A stretch of 64,000 nucleotides of DNA from Anomaloglossus baeobatrachus (GCF_048569485.1 NC_134357.1:478980163-479044162), one strand, 5' to 3'. Shown: positions 1-12,115, counted from the first letter of the stretch. Program-made: numbers and translations. The notes: generated by a model from the sequence alone, not told the origin.

Positions 1-640
1 TTTTTTTTTTTTTTACAGGAGTTCTACTGTGGCTTCCTGCAAAAAGCAGCCAATTTACGACATGGCCACACGCCTTCTACCGCGCCCCCGCCTTCCCCAT
101 TAACATATATTTGTTGCTTTTTTTTTTTTTAACAGACCATATATAAGCTCCTGCCAAATGCCTATGGTGGTAGCTGGCCTCCCCAAAAATGAAATGATTG
201 AGCATGTTGAAATCCAACATGCCCTATCGTTCCATTTCCCTTCCACAACTTTTGCCACCTGGATGAGTCAGGACACCGACATTCACTTTTCGTCTGCTAG
301 TCTTGGTGAAGTTGATGGTAACTTTAAAAAAAAAAAAAAAAAAAAAGAGGAAGAGAGGCATCAGGGAGAAAATGAATTTGGATTCCTCCTGCGGCTGCTG
401 GTCTCCAGTCATCGGGGCAGTGAGCATGGTGTAATCATGCCCTTCCACATGGAGTAGCAAGTGGCACCAATGACATTTTCTGCCATTATGACTGCACAGT
501 CAACACTTTTTAGTTATTTGGACGTTTGAATGACATCTGCAGCACGTAGGTGTGGATGTGTCAACTTTGGTGCAGCTCACCATTAGGTTGTGGATAGTGA
601 TAAGCGGACTCGCGGTTAACCGGGACCATCTGATCCTAGT
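1..640. other. Non-coding stretch, nothing recognised
   Basis: The stretch begins in a poly-T run and contains an A run near 327-346. Short open frames exist on both strands, but none resembles a known protein and one is mostly a poly-lysine artefact of the A run. No repeat seen elsewhere in the window was recognised here. Confidence 0.5.
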
Positions 641-1722
641 GATCTGGTTTTTAAAATTTGGTTCTGGTCCCCATATAAGCCTATGGGGAACAGAATCCGG
701 CAATTAAAAATGATGATAGAGGGGATAAGAGCGCATGCACTGTACTTGCCGAGGCTCCGAAATGGCTGTACACTGCTTCCAGGCCCGCGCATTCACTTCT
801 AGTGCTGTACATTAGGCTATGTGCCCATGTGTGTGCGCTCTGTACCGCAACGTAAAGTCACTGCATGTCCGCTTCAGAGCGCAGCTGAAAAGCTCCGTTC
901 TGAAACTTTGGTGACTGCAGAATTTGTGCGCTCTGGATGCTGCCTCTCCCTATAGACAGAATTGAGGCAGCATGCAAAGCACATGAAAAGTGACATGTTG
1001 CGTTTCAGAACGCAGCGATTTGGCAGCATGCAAATGGCTGCGTTCTAAAATGCAACGTGGGTATGGATTATGCACAATCTTCATAGATTGTGCAGGGGAC
1101 GCAGGATGCATGCAGTTACGCTGCGGTGCAGATCACAGCGTAACTGCATGCAATACGCACTCGTGGGCACAGAGCCTTAGGGTTATTGCATATGCACTGC
1201 TTTCCCCGCCCACCAGTACCTGATTGATTGTAGTCAGACACGCCCCTACACTGAGTGACAGTATGTCTGACTTCTCCAATGACAGACGCTACGTGCATCT
1301 ATTGTGGTATAAAAATAAATAAAAGAATTGGTGTAGGGTCCCACCGTATTATGATACCCATCACAGATAAAGTATATGGCTACAGGCTGCAGCCCCCAGC
1401 CGTGCGCTTATCTTGGCTGTGTACAGCATACAGGTTTTTTTTTTCTTAAATAAAAAATATTTTAAAGTTGTGCGCCCCGTACAACCCCCCCCCCTCCACC
1501 CCCTAAAAATTTTGATACCCAGCCAAGATAAAGCCTGACAGCTGGGGGCTGGTGATCTTAGGCTGGGGAGACCAATGTTTTTTGGGCCGCCCCCAGCATA
1601 AATTCGATGAGCCCGGTGCCTTACCCCGCTCTTTCCAATTGCCTTGTGGCAATCAGGGTAATATCGGGTTAATGGCAGCCCACAGCTGCCATTAAGCTGT
1701 ACATTTGTATGGGCAGGTGTCT
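641..1722 (+). repeat. Modular frog repeat, family A, copy 1
   Basis: Several modules recur elsewhere in the window in the same order: a 'tccccatataag' module near 670, a block near 1240-1290 about chemically plain 'gtgacag..gtctgac' sequence, and a block at about 1325-1420 built around 'cacagataaagtatatggc' and 'ctgcagcccccagcc'. A further block with 'gatacccagccaagataaa' follows at 1515-1534. Copies are found near 8.8-9.3 kb, 9.3-10.3 kb (reversed) and 61.3-64 kb. The class is unknown to me; no coding sequence was seen. It ends where Tc1 sequence begins. Confidence 0.65.
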
Positions 1723-2773
1723 TGCCTTTTGCTTTGATTACTGCTTTCCACACTCTTGGCATTCTCTTGATAAGCTTCAAGAGGTAGTCACCGGAAATGG
1801 TCTTCCAACAGTCTTAAAGGAATTCCCAGAGATGCTTAGCACTTGTTGGCCCTTTTGCCTTCACTCTGCGGTCCAGCTCATCCCAAACCATCTCAATTGG
1901 GTTCAGGTCTGGTGACTGTGGAGGCCAGGTCATCTGGTGTAGCACCCCATCACTCTCCTTCTTAGTCAAATAGCCCTTACACAGCCTGGAGGTGTTTGGA
2001 CTCATTGTCCTGTTGAAAAATAAATGATGGTCCAACTAAACGCAAACCGGATGGAATAGTATGCCGCTGCAAGATGCTGTGGTAGCCATGCTGGTTCAGT
2101 ATGCCTTCAATTTTGAATAAATCCCCAACAGTGTCACCAGCAAACCACCATCACACCTCCTCCTCCATGCTTCACGGCGGGAACCAGGCATGTAGAGTCC
2201 ATCCGTTCTCCTTTTCTGCGTCGCACAAAGACACGGTGGTTGGATCCAAAAATCTCAAAATTGGACTCCTCAGACCAAAGCACACAGTTCCACTGGTCTA
2301 ATGTCCATTCCTTGTGTTCTTTAGCCCAAACAAGTCTCTTCTTCTTGTTGCCTGTCCTTAGCATTGGTTTCCTAGCAGCTATTTTACCAAGAAGCCTGCT
2401 GCACAAAGTCTCCTCTTAACAGTTGTTCTAGAGATGTGTCTGCTGCTAGACCTCTGTGTGGCATTGATGTGGTCTCTATTCTGAGCTGCTGTTAACCTGT
2501 GATTTCTGAGGCTGGTGACTCGGATAAACTTATCCTCCAGTGGAGGTGACTCTTGGTCTTCCTTTCCTTGGGCGGTCCTCATGTGAGCCAGTTTCTTTGT
2601 AGCGTTTGATGGTTTTTGCCACTGCACTTGGGGACACTTTCAAAGTTTTCCCAATTTTTCGGACTGACTGACCTTCATTTCTTAAAGTAATGATGGGCAC
2701 TAGTTTTTCTTTACTTAGCTGCTTTTTTCTTACCATAATACAAATTCTAACAGTCTATTCAGTAGGACTATCA
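1723..2773 (-). mobile_element. Tc1/mariner element, decayed copy, left part (interrupted by hAT)
   Basis: This is the same Tc1 family as the copy at 58148-59573: the two align over the whole transposase region. The outer terminal repeat is missing at the 1723 side, where family A sequence abuts directly. At the other side the element is cut by a hAT insertion at 2774. A few matching bases resume at 4927-4942 ('atcagctg') before the similarity ends, so the transposase start side is also truncated. Confidence 0.85.
1790..2736 (-). pseudogene. Tc1 transposase pseudogene
   Basis: Minus-strand translation gives an N-terminal paired-type helix-turn-helix part starting MVRKKQLSKEKLVPIITLRN at 2736, then a middle part with VLWSEESNFEIFG, then the C-terminal signature WPPQSPDLNPIEMVW. 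The pieces lie in different frames (about 2530-2736, 2379-2627, 2134-2406 and 1814-2035), so at least three frameshifts or stops break it. The first catalytic Asp of the DDE triad reads as Glu (WSEES instead of WSDES); the last Glu is present in NPIEMVW. It cannot make an active transposase. Family identity is certain from the motifs; the decay implies an old insertion. Confidence 0.9.
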
Positions 2774-3299
2774 CAGGGGTCAGGAACCTTTTTGGCTAAG
2801 AGAGCCGTAAACGCCACATATTTTGAAATATAATTCCGCGAGAGCCGTACAATATGTTTAAAGGGCCATTGACAGATCAATCGCTCCAATGTTCACTTAG
2901 TACAGCAAGGAATGCTCCTCCCTGCTGTATAAAGCCACAACTGGACTGAAACAATGGTAATTAGCAGTAAAAAAATCAAATAAATAACTTACATTGTGAA
3001 CTTGCGATGCATGACATCAGTCCAGCAGTCTGGCTTCTTCTTTTTCCTGCGCATGACTGGAAGCTGGCATTCTTCCCACCTGATGTTGAGAGAATGCCAG
3101 CTTTGAGGCATTCGCAGAAGAAAGAAGCTGGAATATTGGACATGTCACACAACGCATTGTCAGTTATGTCAATTATCTATTTTATTATTTTACAGCGAAT
3201 TATTGTTTAGGTCCAGCGGTGGCTTAGTGCAGCAGAGAGGAACACTCCTTTGTGTACTAAGTGACCGCTGGAGCAATTGTATCTGTCAGTGGCCCAGAC

Positions 3300-4025
3300 A
3301 CCCTGCTTCCCATACAGCCTGCACCCCCCCATATCCCACACACACACACTGCTCCCCATACAGCCTGCACCCCCCCCATATCCCACACACACACACTGCT
3401 TCCCATACAGCCTGCACCCCCCAGATCTCACACACTACACCCCCATATGTCACATACCCTGCTTCCCATACAGCCTGCACCCCCCCCCATATCACACACA
3501 CACACTGCTCCCCATACAGCCTGCACCCCCCATATCACACACACACACACTGCTCCCCATACAGCCTGCACCCCCCATATCCCACACACACACACTGCTT
3601 CCCATACAGCCTGCACCCCCCAGATCTCACACACTACACCCCCATATGTCACATACCCTGCTTCCCATACAGCCTGCACCCCCCCCCCATATCACACACA
3701 CACACACTGCTCCCCATACAGCCTGCACCCCCCATATCACACACACACACTGCTCCCCATACAGCCTGCACCCCCCATATCCCACACACTACACCCCCAT
3801 ATGTCGCATACCCTGCTCCCCATACAGCCTGCACCCCCATATCACACACAATACACCCCCATATCACACACACACACACACACACACTGCTTCCCATACA
3901 GCCTGCACCCCCCCAGATCTCACACACTACACCCCCATATGTCACATACCCTGCTCCCCATACAGCCTGCACCCCCCATATCACACACAATACACCCCCA
4001 TATCTCACACACCCTGCTCACATAT
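3300..4025. repeat. CA-rich minisatellite inside the hAT element
   Basis: About a dozen units of roughly 40-60 bp repeat 'cccatacagcctgcacccc' followed by 'catatcacacacacac' variants with different lengths of (CA)n. Units fall into two kinds, one with a long CA run and one with 'agatctcacacactacac'. Long open frames on both strands through it are by-products of the repeat. Confidence 0.93.
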
Positions 4026-4352
4026 CTCACCCTGCCTGTACCCCAACTTACCCCTCTCAAACACTCTGCACCCCTTCACATGCTTCTGTCACAGTCTGCA
4101 GCCCTCATATGCCCCTCACCCTGCAGCCCCCCTCACCCTCATGTCCCCTCTTTTCTTATTACCAGTCATGTGTCCAAATCTCCTTCAGGATTCAGTATCT
4201 TTGCTTTCTGCCCGGCATCCTGTGTCTCCTCCCACACAGTCACATGGGCGTGACATCATCGCAGGTCCTGCAGGATGGAGATTCCGTCTGCTGTGCAGGT
4301 CAGGACTAGCACTCCTGCAGCTCAGACACGGCTGGTGGCCTCTCCAGGTCAG

Positions 4353-4517
4353 GGGCCCCTCTACTGACACTGGGCTCCCCTGACTCACAGGCCGGCCACT
4401 ACACAGCGGCACTACACATAGACGCAGAGCGGCTGCCGGGCCCCTATGTGTGTGTACTAGTGCCGCTGTGTAGTGGCCGGCCTGTGAGTCAGGGGAGCCC
4501 AGTGTCAGTAGAGGGGC
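4353..4517. repeat. Inverted repeat (hairpin) inside the hAT element
   Basis: The arm at about 4353-4420 (containing 'cctgactcacaggccggcc') is the reverse complement of the arm at about 4445-4517 (containing 'ggccggcctgtgagtcagg'). The arms are about 65-70 bp with a 25-bp spacer. Confidence 0.9.
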
Positions 4518-4942
4518 GGCTCACTTCTCGTTCCCCCGCTGATCCGGTTTCCTCGGCGCGTCGTCCATTGCTGTCGCTCGCTCTGACCTCTCAGCAGGCG
4601 CGCAGTGATGACGTCACCGCGGTCCTCTGCAGAGCTGTCAGAAGAACGCCGACAGTCACAGCGGGGAGAATGATAAGAGAGGGAGCGCGCCGCTCACTCT
4701 CTCATCATTGCTCTCAATTGTATCGGCACCTGCGATGCCGATGCAATTGAAAGCTCGATCCTCGGCGGGGGGCGGTGACAGCGCGGCCACCGGGGCACCC
4801 TGAGTAGCCGGGTGCTGGCGCCGGCCCTGATCCTTCCCATAGACAGGTAGGAGCCCTGTCTGCGAGCCAGATACGGCCATCAAAAGAGCCATATCTGGCT
4901 CGCGAGCCATAGGTTCCCGACCCCTGGACTATCAGCTGGCCG

Positions 4943-5345
4943 CATCCTGATATATACCCCCATCCTGGTATATGGTCTGCATCCTGTGGCACACACAAAA
5001 TAATAAATGTTCATACTCACCTTTCCTTACTTCAGCAGCATCGCTCCTCCCGTCTGTGTCGGCAGAAGCGCCGCTGACCTGTGTGGAGCCGGCCACTATT
5101 CCTGCAGCATCGCAATGTCCTCCTGTCTACCGGCCGCGGCTGTATGTGGACACGTGCGCACAGAGATAACGTCAACGCTGTGTGCACCGCTAGTCTCCCC
5201 ACACAGCCGCGGCCGGCACATACAACAGGACATCGCGATGCTGCAGGGATCGTGGCTGGTGAGTATAATGATTTCACTGCACCCCGCGCTGATGATGATG
5301 CACGGGGAGCAGTGAATACAGCCGCATATGATTAATCCAGGCTGT
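4943..5345. repeat. GC-rich foldback repeat
   Basis: The stretch around 5090-5160 ('ctgcagcatcgcaatgtcct', 'ccggccgcggctgt') pairs with 5205-5265 ('acagccgcggccgg', 'aggacatcgcgatgctgcag'). It has 'actcacc' and 'ggtgagtat' near the two ends, as in other frog MITEs. Ends and target duplication were not resolved. Confidence 0.6.
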
Positions 5346-7183
5346 AATTGCCAGGGGTGATCATGCGGGCCGTCTGTTTACTATGCGCGCACCCCCCGCT
5401 TATCATCCCGTCTACCTGCCAGTGCCGGCTTCAGCGCTGAGAGATGATGGGCGTGCATATTAAATGAGCGGGCCCACGTGGTCACAGCAAGCGCTGCTAC
5501 AGCCTGCTCGTGCCCCCGATGACCCTCATTCCCCGCAGCCCTACATTCAGACTATAATACGCACTTCCCACTTTCCTCCAACATTTGGGGTACGGTAAAT
5601 GCTGCAAAATGTCCAAATTTGTAATTGCTTTTTTGTGGATTCTCTTGTGCGCCAGCGCCACCTCTCTGGTCTTTTTACAGGGCTGCATGCCAAAAATGTC
5701 AGACTGTATGCTTTAGATTTTCCGCTGTATCCAATAAGGGTTGGATGATCATCTTAATCTTTTTTTTGTTTTGAGGGATTAATGCGTGATATCTTAATTT
5801 TAGGTTTCTCTTTACGTTGATATACAAAAATCCATTTACCGGCCTCTAAAACGCACTGTGCGCACAACACGTCTTTATCCCGAAGGTGAAGCCGCTGAGG
5901 TTTTCCTAGGCGGGGCCGCTTCAAGAGGAAAACGGCGGTCTTTTTCCTAAAATGATTTCCCTGGCTTTTTCTTTTCTATAATGTAAACTATAGTGTAAGC
6001 CGCCTGAAGAGTGGACATACTACTTCCTATAACCGCTTTACGGTTTTCGAACCCCAAAGTGCTTAAAAGCAGTAACAAAAAATTGAACATGTGCACTGCA
6101 ATGTCGTTTTTACATTGCTGTGCATTTTTTTTTTTTGTGCGCTTTTGCAGAGGTTTAGTAGCACTTTTCAGGTGTGTTTTCAGGTGGAACCCACCTGAAT
6201 TAAAAAATTGTGTGCACTTACCCCAGCTCTCAAATTTATAAAAAAAAAAAAAAACCCCAACAAAACAATGATTGGTGTATGTGTGCACAACTTTTTTTTT
6301 TTTTTTTTTTCCTTCAGGTGGATGCCACATAAACCACCTGAAAAAGCGATAGCGAAACTCAGAATATGCACTGCAGTAGTTCCGTCTTTTGCGTGTCTCT
6401 TAATATCTTCACACTTGTAAAGATGCAAACCTGTTAAAAGAAGTGACCCGACCCATTATTCAGGTGGCTTTCTTGTGGACGCCAATTGCTAGTTTTAAAA
6501 AAGTTGAAAATAAAAAATGCAGCGGTCAAAGACGTTGCAGAACACTGAAAAGAGACCAAAGAGATGCTACAGATCAAAAGATGTTGGACATTGACTGAAG
6601 TGTCTCTCGACTGAAAAATTTGCCGGGTTTGCACTTCCTGGGATATGTTCTTGTGTTTTTGGTTTTTTTTTTGTTTTTATTTTATTTATTGGTGTGGCTC
6701 CTCTCTAAAATACTCTTCAGAAACTCATGGAAAACTCTTCCAATTGAATGCTATGGGTAACTCACTTTGGAGTTATTAGCTCTTACATGGCGTATATCCT
6801 ATACTCCCCTATACAGACCCCTCGGGCAAAATGTAATTTATTCAGGCTTCGATTAAGGCCTACAGATGATTGTGAGAAATCGCTAACAAAATTAACTGTA
6901 GTGTGTAAATGAATGGAAGTAATCGAGGTGCAAAAAAAAAAAAAAGAACAGTTTAGATGGGTCGCTGGTATAGTCTGTGTTTAGCAAAGTAAAGTCTCAT
7001 TGATGGGTGCTCCGCTGCTCCCCCCCCGTTCTGTGTGGCGTGGATGGGCACGGGGTGGTGAATATCTCCATCCTCCACCAGTGCACTCGCTAGAGAAGAT
7101 TGTAAAAGGATTTCTGCCCCTACAAGTACTTTGCTATGTATTAACTATTCTGCCGTGGATGTGGGTGTATAAAACTCTGCGTC
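5346..7183. other. Non-coding stretch, no element resolved
   Basis: It contains several poly-T and poly-A runs (6126-6136, 6240-6254, 6292-6310, 6932-6945). The part at 5930-6430 has inverted-looking 'caggtgg' motifs around T/A runs that hint at an old foldback element. No coding similarity was seen. Confidence 0.4.
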
Positions 7184-7186
7184 TAA

Positions 7187-7674
7187 GACTGGGGCCACAC
7201 GGGGCACTACTGCGATGCTTGCATGATACTCGGCTCGCGCTAGCAGCACAGCAGGAGCCGAGTGTCATGCGTGTGTCCCTGCGACTGCGATCCGATCATG
7301 CGAGCGGACCTCAGCTGCGGGAGGTGGGCCGGCTCTCAAGAGGGACGGGCAGGTGCTGTGGAGGGGAGGGAGGGATTTCTCTCCCTCTCTCTCCTCTGTA
7401 GCCGGCTATTTCGATTCTCGCTCTGCACGCGCGGTACACCGGTGTACTGCGAGTGCAGTGCGATTTTTCTCTCGCCCCATTCACTTGAATGGGTGCGAGA
7501 GAAATGAGTCTCTCCTTACAATCGCAGCATGCTACGATTGTTTTCTCGGTCCGATTTGGGCTGAGAAAATAATCGCTCATGTGCGCTGGCACACAGGCTA
7601 GAATTGGGCCGAGTGGAATGCGATGTTTTATCGCACTCCACTCGCACCGATTTTCTCGCCGTGTGGCTTAGGCC
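7187..7674. mobile_element. PIF/Harbinger-type MITE, TAA target duplication
   Basis: The left end 'gactggggccacacggggc' matches the reverse complement of the right end 'gccgtgtggcttaggcc' around the shared GCCACACGG core. TAA flanks both sides (7184-7186 and 7675-7677), the 3-bp duplication usual for this superfamily. The internal sequence is GC-rich and partly self-complementary, without coding capacity. Confidence 0.7.
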
Positions 7675-7677
7675 TAA

Positions 7678-8634
7678 CTGAATCAGTAAAGTAGATTTCA
7701 AGAAATTTCAACCACGTTCCGCAAACCAAATCTGCAGCTAAGCGGCAGCATTTCCACAACAAAATCTGCTGCAGAAAATCTATAGTATTGGTACAATATG
7801 AACATACTGTTTTGGGCATATTCAGTTTGTTGTTAAAGCCAAAAATATCGACATTGACTCCTCGCCAAAATCTACATAGAGAAAAAATAACGCTTCAAAT
7901 CCCGTGACAATTCCTGTTTTTTTTTTTTTCTTTAAATGTTGCCAACATTGTACTAAGTATTTTGCCAATTTTTTAGTTACTTTTTTGACAATCAGGCAGG
8001 GAATATCACTACGCACCCAGAACTGCTCGTGTTTCTGGATACATATTGCACCTGATAGGTACACTTTAAGGATGAGTGGACATCTGGGCATATTTCGTGC
8101 AGTTTTTCCATTCCATTTTGCTTGCTGAAAATGTACCTGTCATTCCCCTTTTGGAGTTTCCGCTCCAAAAACTTAGCAAAAAGATTGTCTGGGAACATAC
8201 TTATTATTTTATTTATTTTTCCCAAACAAATATGAATGTGACAGTTGGGAGTTTAAAATTAAAGGAAACCCTTTGGCAGAGAGACTATATCCTGCAGTAG
8301 TTCCCACTTTCCACTATCAGTATAGGAATTCCCAAAAAACAGCAGCATAGAAACTCCATTAAGCTAAGCACAATCCTGTAATGCTCTGTATTAAATAGGA
8401 AAAGTTGTATAGGTTTTTGAGGCTTTGCTGCTTTTAAAGATCTTGTACTACTAAAGAAAATTGATTATCAATCCGAAAAAAGATAAATGCCTGATTGGAG
8501 AGGGTCTGCCTACAGAAGGCCTCACCACTCTAGAGAACATGTGCTCATAGTCCTATATGTGAATGGTGTAGTAGTGAGCGTGTGCCACCTTTCACTATGG
8601 GCAATGAATTGGGCAGCAACTGCACATAGAGTGC
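7678..8634. other. Non-coding stretch, no element resolved
   Basis: Mostly AT-rich with a T run at 7917-7929. No protein similarity and no repeat shared with the rest of the window was recognised. Confidence 0.4.
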
Positions 8635-8735
8635 GAGAGGCCCGCCCTGCGGGTTTGCGCGCGAGAGGCCCGCCCTGCGGGTTTGCGCGCGAGAGGCCCG
8701 CCCTGCGGGTTTGCGCGCGAGAGGCCCGCCCTGCG
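8635..8735. repeat. 28-bp GC-rich minisatellite, 3.6 copies
   Basis: Units of 28 bp beginning gagaggcccgccctgcgggt start at 8635, 8663, 8691 and 8719 (the last is partial). The copies appear identical, which suggests recent expansion. Confidence 0.97.
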
Positions 8736-8789
8736 ATATTATTCTGAGAAATTTTTCAGGAAATTAAAAAAAAAAAAAAAAAAGGAAAA

Positions 8790-9330
8790 TAAGAATAAAG
8801 CAAGCGCTTCATACTTACCGAGGCTCCGTCACGGCTTTACGCTGCTCCTGTGGCCTCTCCTTCGCTTTCTGGGCCACTCATCATTACTCATGCATATGCA
8901 CTGCTTTGTCCGCCCACTGGCTGTCCTGGCATCTGATTAGTTGCCGTCAGTCGCACCCCCAGCAGCCTGTGTGACAGCATCTGACTGCAACCAATCACAG
9001 TCGCTGTCTGCGGGTCAGTATTGTGGTAAATAAATTTAAAAATTTGAGTAGGGTCCCCCCATATTATGCTAGCACAGATAAAGCATATGGCTACAGGTTG
9101 CAGCCCCCAGCCATGTGCCTATCTTGTCTGTGTATCAAAATATGAGGAACCGCATGTGGCTATTTATTATTGGTTTTTGTGGGGGTTTTTTTCAGCTCCA
9201 TCCCAATGCCCAACAGATGGGGGCTGGTGTTCTCGGCCTGGGGATTGCCATGATTATTGGGACCCCCCCCAAGGGTAAGAATAGCAGCCTACAGCTGCCC
9301 CGGAATTGTCGCATCCATCTGATTCGACAA
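8790..9330 (+). repeat. Family A repeat, copy 2
   Basis: The order of modules matches copy 1: 'taccgaggctccgtcacggc' near 8817, a 'gtgacagcatctgactgcaa' block, then 'agggtccccccatattatg' and 'cagataaagcatatggctac'. It runs directly into a reversed copy, making an imperfect inverted pair. Confidence 0.65.
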
Positions 9331-10330
9331 TCCCGGTGCTTTACTTGGCGGGGGTCTGCAGCCTGTAGCCATAGGCTTTATCTGTGGTGGAATCATAATA
9401 TGGCAGGACCCTATGCCAGATATTTTATTTATTTTTACTGTACGATACTGAGAAATAGCAACAGAAAGAGGAGATAAAAACTCCTCCAAAAATTTAATAT
9501 ACTCACAACAAAAAAGAGGGCAACCAGTCCAGTTAGCCCAGGCCAACACATCTAATGCACCAACAGGATGCAGACAAGCCTCTCAACATGATGGACACTT
9601 CACAGGTGCAAGGTAAATTGCACACTAGTGGCGCGCATAGGGCACTGTTCACACTCGTATGCGCATGGTGTCCAGCCAGCAACCTATTACCACGCCCTTA
9701 CTATTAGGTTAGGCGGGTTACCCGGACACTACTCACTGCAGCACACAAGAGACAGAGACTTCACTATGCACGGCCATATTAAGAGGCCCGGCTGCACCCC
9801 GTATTAAAAAAGGTGCAAAAAATATATTTCAAATATATATGAGGTATTAGTTTGTAAATTGGCCAATGTACATAAGCCCACAATCCTCATCACGGATCCT
9901 CATGCTTGTGGGTCCCTACACTAATAAATATCAAGAATATTTACTGTACGATACTGACCTAATGACAGCGCCTCTGATTGGCTGCAGTCAGCTGACATGC
10001 GGTCACTCAGCGTGGGGGTACGTCTGACTGCAACAAACCACAGGCGCTGGTGGGCGGGTAAAGCCGCGCATATGCAATGAACGTAAATTTATTGGCCCCG
10101 GAACTGAATGTGCCACCGCGAGAGCAGTGTACAGTTACACCATAGCCTCGGTAAGTACAGCGCGCTTACTCCCATCCCCCTATCCCTTCTACCAACATTT
10201 TTAATAGCCGGATTCTGGTCCCCATAGACTTATATGGGGACCGGAATCTGGCCCGGACCTGGATTTCACAAACCAGATAACACGGACCCTCCGGTCCCGT
10301 TTATCCGCAAGTTCAATCATCACTAATCCT
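9331..10330 (-). repeat. Family A repeat, copy 3 (reversed, split by a retroposon)
   Basis: Read on the minus strand, it holds the same modules as copies 1 and 2: 'tggggaccagaatccggct' near 10210-10240, the 'gtcagacgtac' block near 10020, and the 'cacagataaagcctatggc' block near 9370-9390. A 488-bp insertion at 9452-9939 interrupts it. Confidence 0.65.
9452..9939. mobile_element. Retroposon-like insertion with 18-bp target duplication
   Basis: The sequence tttactgtacgatactga occurs at 9434-9451 and again at 9940-9957, directly flanking 488 bp of unrelated sequence. Removing the insert restores continuous family A sequence. Such a long target duplication points to target-primed reverse transcription (LINE, SINE or Penelope-like) rather than a DNA transposon. 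There is no poly-A tail, no recognisable tRNA-like head and no coding capacity; the class is unassigned. Confidence 0.75.
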
Positions 10331-11355
10331 GAGTTACATCCTGTATTATACTCCAGAGCTGCGCTTGATGATCTGCTGGTGCGGTCATCGTGTACAAACA
10401 TTGCTTATCCTGTACTGATCCTGAGTTACAGCCTATTTTATGCTCCGGAGCTTCACTCACTGTTCTGCAGAGCTGAAATCTCCCAGCATTTCTTGCTTCT
10501 TCAGTTGTTTCCCAGTTTGTAAAATACTGACCATCGTTGTATATTATTCATTGTATGGTACACAGAATAACGTAAATCTTGGAAAGAAATGTGTGATTAC
10601 CTACAACAACTAGCAGAATTGTGAATTGAGCTCTGAAGTGACCGAACCATTCACATACATTGTGTCTGCATAAACTTGGTATTGTGCATACACTTGCGTG
10701 GCAGCAGCATTACCTAAAAGTATGTCAAGCTTTCCTTTTAAGTAATAAAGCGGTATAAAGAGGCCATTACATCCCTCCATGTCTCTAGTAGGGCTCACAA
10801 TCTACTTTTCAGGTCTGGAACACAAATGTAATTTAATGAGAAGGTGAGCCTGGTTACATAAGGGGGCGCTGTTGCATTGCTGCTTATATATTTTGTATTC
10901 TGCCGGTGGTGGAAAGTGGTACTGCAAGCTGCAAGTTACTTGATTGAAAGCAGCGGTATTGGGGAAACTACAGACTTTACTGAATTTCTGTATGCGTCCG
11001 TGCTGTTGTGGGTGAAGTATGGCATAGCTGTCCTACCCCAAGATTGGCACTAATGCTGGTTTTCGTGTACAGATTGTTTTTTGAAATGGAGATGAACACT
11101 TTTCATTTGTAGGTGTTCCTTTAATTTGTCACACAGCTCCTGGGTACATGAAGAAGGCCCCCTCAAGCAAAGGAGTTGGTGAGTCTGTTGGGTGGATTGT
11201 CTGTGTGGTGTGCAACTGTGCATGAGCCTGTTTGTCATATGGCTCAGTAAAGCTGCTTTACTTATATTCGTTTATCACCATCAAAGTATATGTCACCATT
11301 TCATAATTTACATATAGCTTCCATCTATTTAGAAGCCTTATACATACTTTCTATA
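10331..11355. other. Mostly unique non-coding sequence with stray satellite monomers
   Basis: At 10330-10460 there are one to two diverged pieces of the 97-bp satellite unit ('gtattatactccagagctgc', 'ctgctggtgcggtcatcgtg'). The rest, to about 11340, shows no repeat and no coding similarity. Confidence 0.5.
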
Positions 11356-11359
11356 TTAT

Positions 11360-12115
11360 TTTCCAGAGCAGCACTCACTATTCTGCTGGTGCAGTCACTG
11401 TGTACATACTAATTACATTACTTATCCTATATTGATCCTGAGTTACAGCCTGTATTATACTCCAGAGCTGCAGTCACTATTCTGCTGGTGCAGTCACTGT
11501 GTACATACATTACATTACTTATCCTATACTGATCCAGAGTTACATCCTGTATTATACTCCAGAGCTGCACTCACTATTCTGCTGGTGCAGTCACTGTGTA
11601 CATATATTACATTACTTATCCTGTACTGACCCTGAGTTACCTCCTGTATTATATTCCAGAGCTGCACTCACTATTCTGCTGGTGCAGTCACTGTGTACAT
11701 ACATTATATTACTTATCCTGTACTGATCCTGAGTTACATCCTGTATTATACTCTAGAGCTGCACTCACTATTCTGCTGGTGCAGTGACTGTGTACATACA
11801 TTATATTACTTATCCTGTACTGATCCTGAGTTACATCCTGTATTATACTCCAGAGCTGCACTCCCTATTATGCTGGTGCAGTCACTGTGTACATACATCA
11901 CTTATCCTGTATTATACTCCAGAGCTGCACTCCCTATTCTGCTGGTGCAGTCACTGTGTACATACATCACTTATCCTGTATTATACTCCAGAGCTGCACT
12001 CCCTATTCTGCTAGTGGAGTCATTGTGTACATACATTACATTACTTATCCTGTACTGATCCTGCGTTACATCCTGTATTATTCTCCAGAGCTGCACTCAC
12101 TATTCTGCAGGCTTT
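11360..12115 (+). repeat. 97-bp satellite array
   Basis: About eight units repeat 'tactccagagctgcactcac', 'tattctgctggtgcagtcac', 'tgtgtacatacattacatta' and 'tgatcctgagttacatcctg'. The period is 97 bp between identical positions at 11499, 11596 and 11693. Units at about 11880-12010 are shorter deletion variants repeated in tandem themselves. Open frames through it come from the repeat. Confidence 0.95.

Larger units (their letters stand above)
2774..4926. mobile_element. Non-autonomous hAT element with exact 8-bp target duplication
   Basis: Terminal inverted repeats are caggggtcaggaacc at the left and ggttcccgacccctg at the right. The flanks carry the 8-bp duplication gactatca at 2766-2773 and 4927-4934, which is the hAT hallmark. 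The subterminal 'ggctaagagagccgtaaacg' and 'tatctggctcgcgagcc' are typical of this hAT group. There is no transposase. Inside are a CA-rich minisatellite (3300-4025) and a hairpin (4353-4517). It inserted into the Tc1 copy, so it is younger than that copy. Confidence 0.93.

Noticed and set aside
158-457. 99-codon open frame near the window start
   Set aside because: A third of it is translated poly-A, no homology recognised, no splice signals that would make it an exon.
3203-4383. 368-codon frames with His/Thr/Pro repeats
   Set aside because: Produced by the CA-rich minisatellite inside the hAT element; three overlapping frames are equally open.
8635-8735. CRISPR-like look of evenly spaced GC-rich units
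   Set aside because: Units abut with no unique spacers; it is a simple minisatellite in a vertebrate genome.
9880-9939. Possible hammerhead in the retroposon at 9452-9939
   Set aside because: A hairpin with 'gtgatgaggattgtggg' exists on the minus strand, but there is no CUGANGA and no GAAA partner, so the core is absent.
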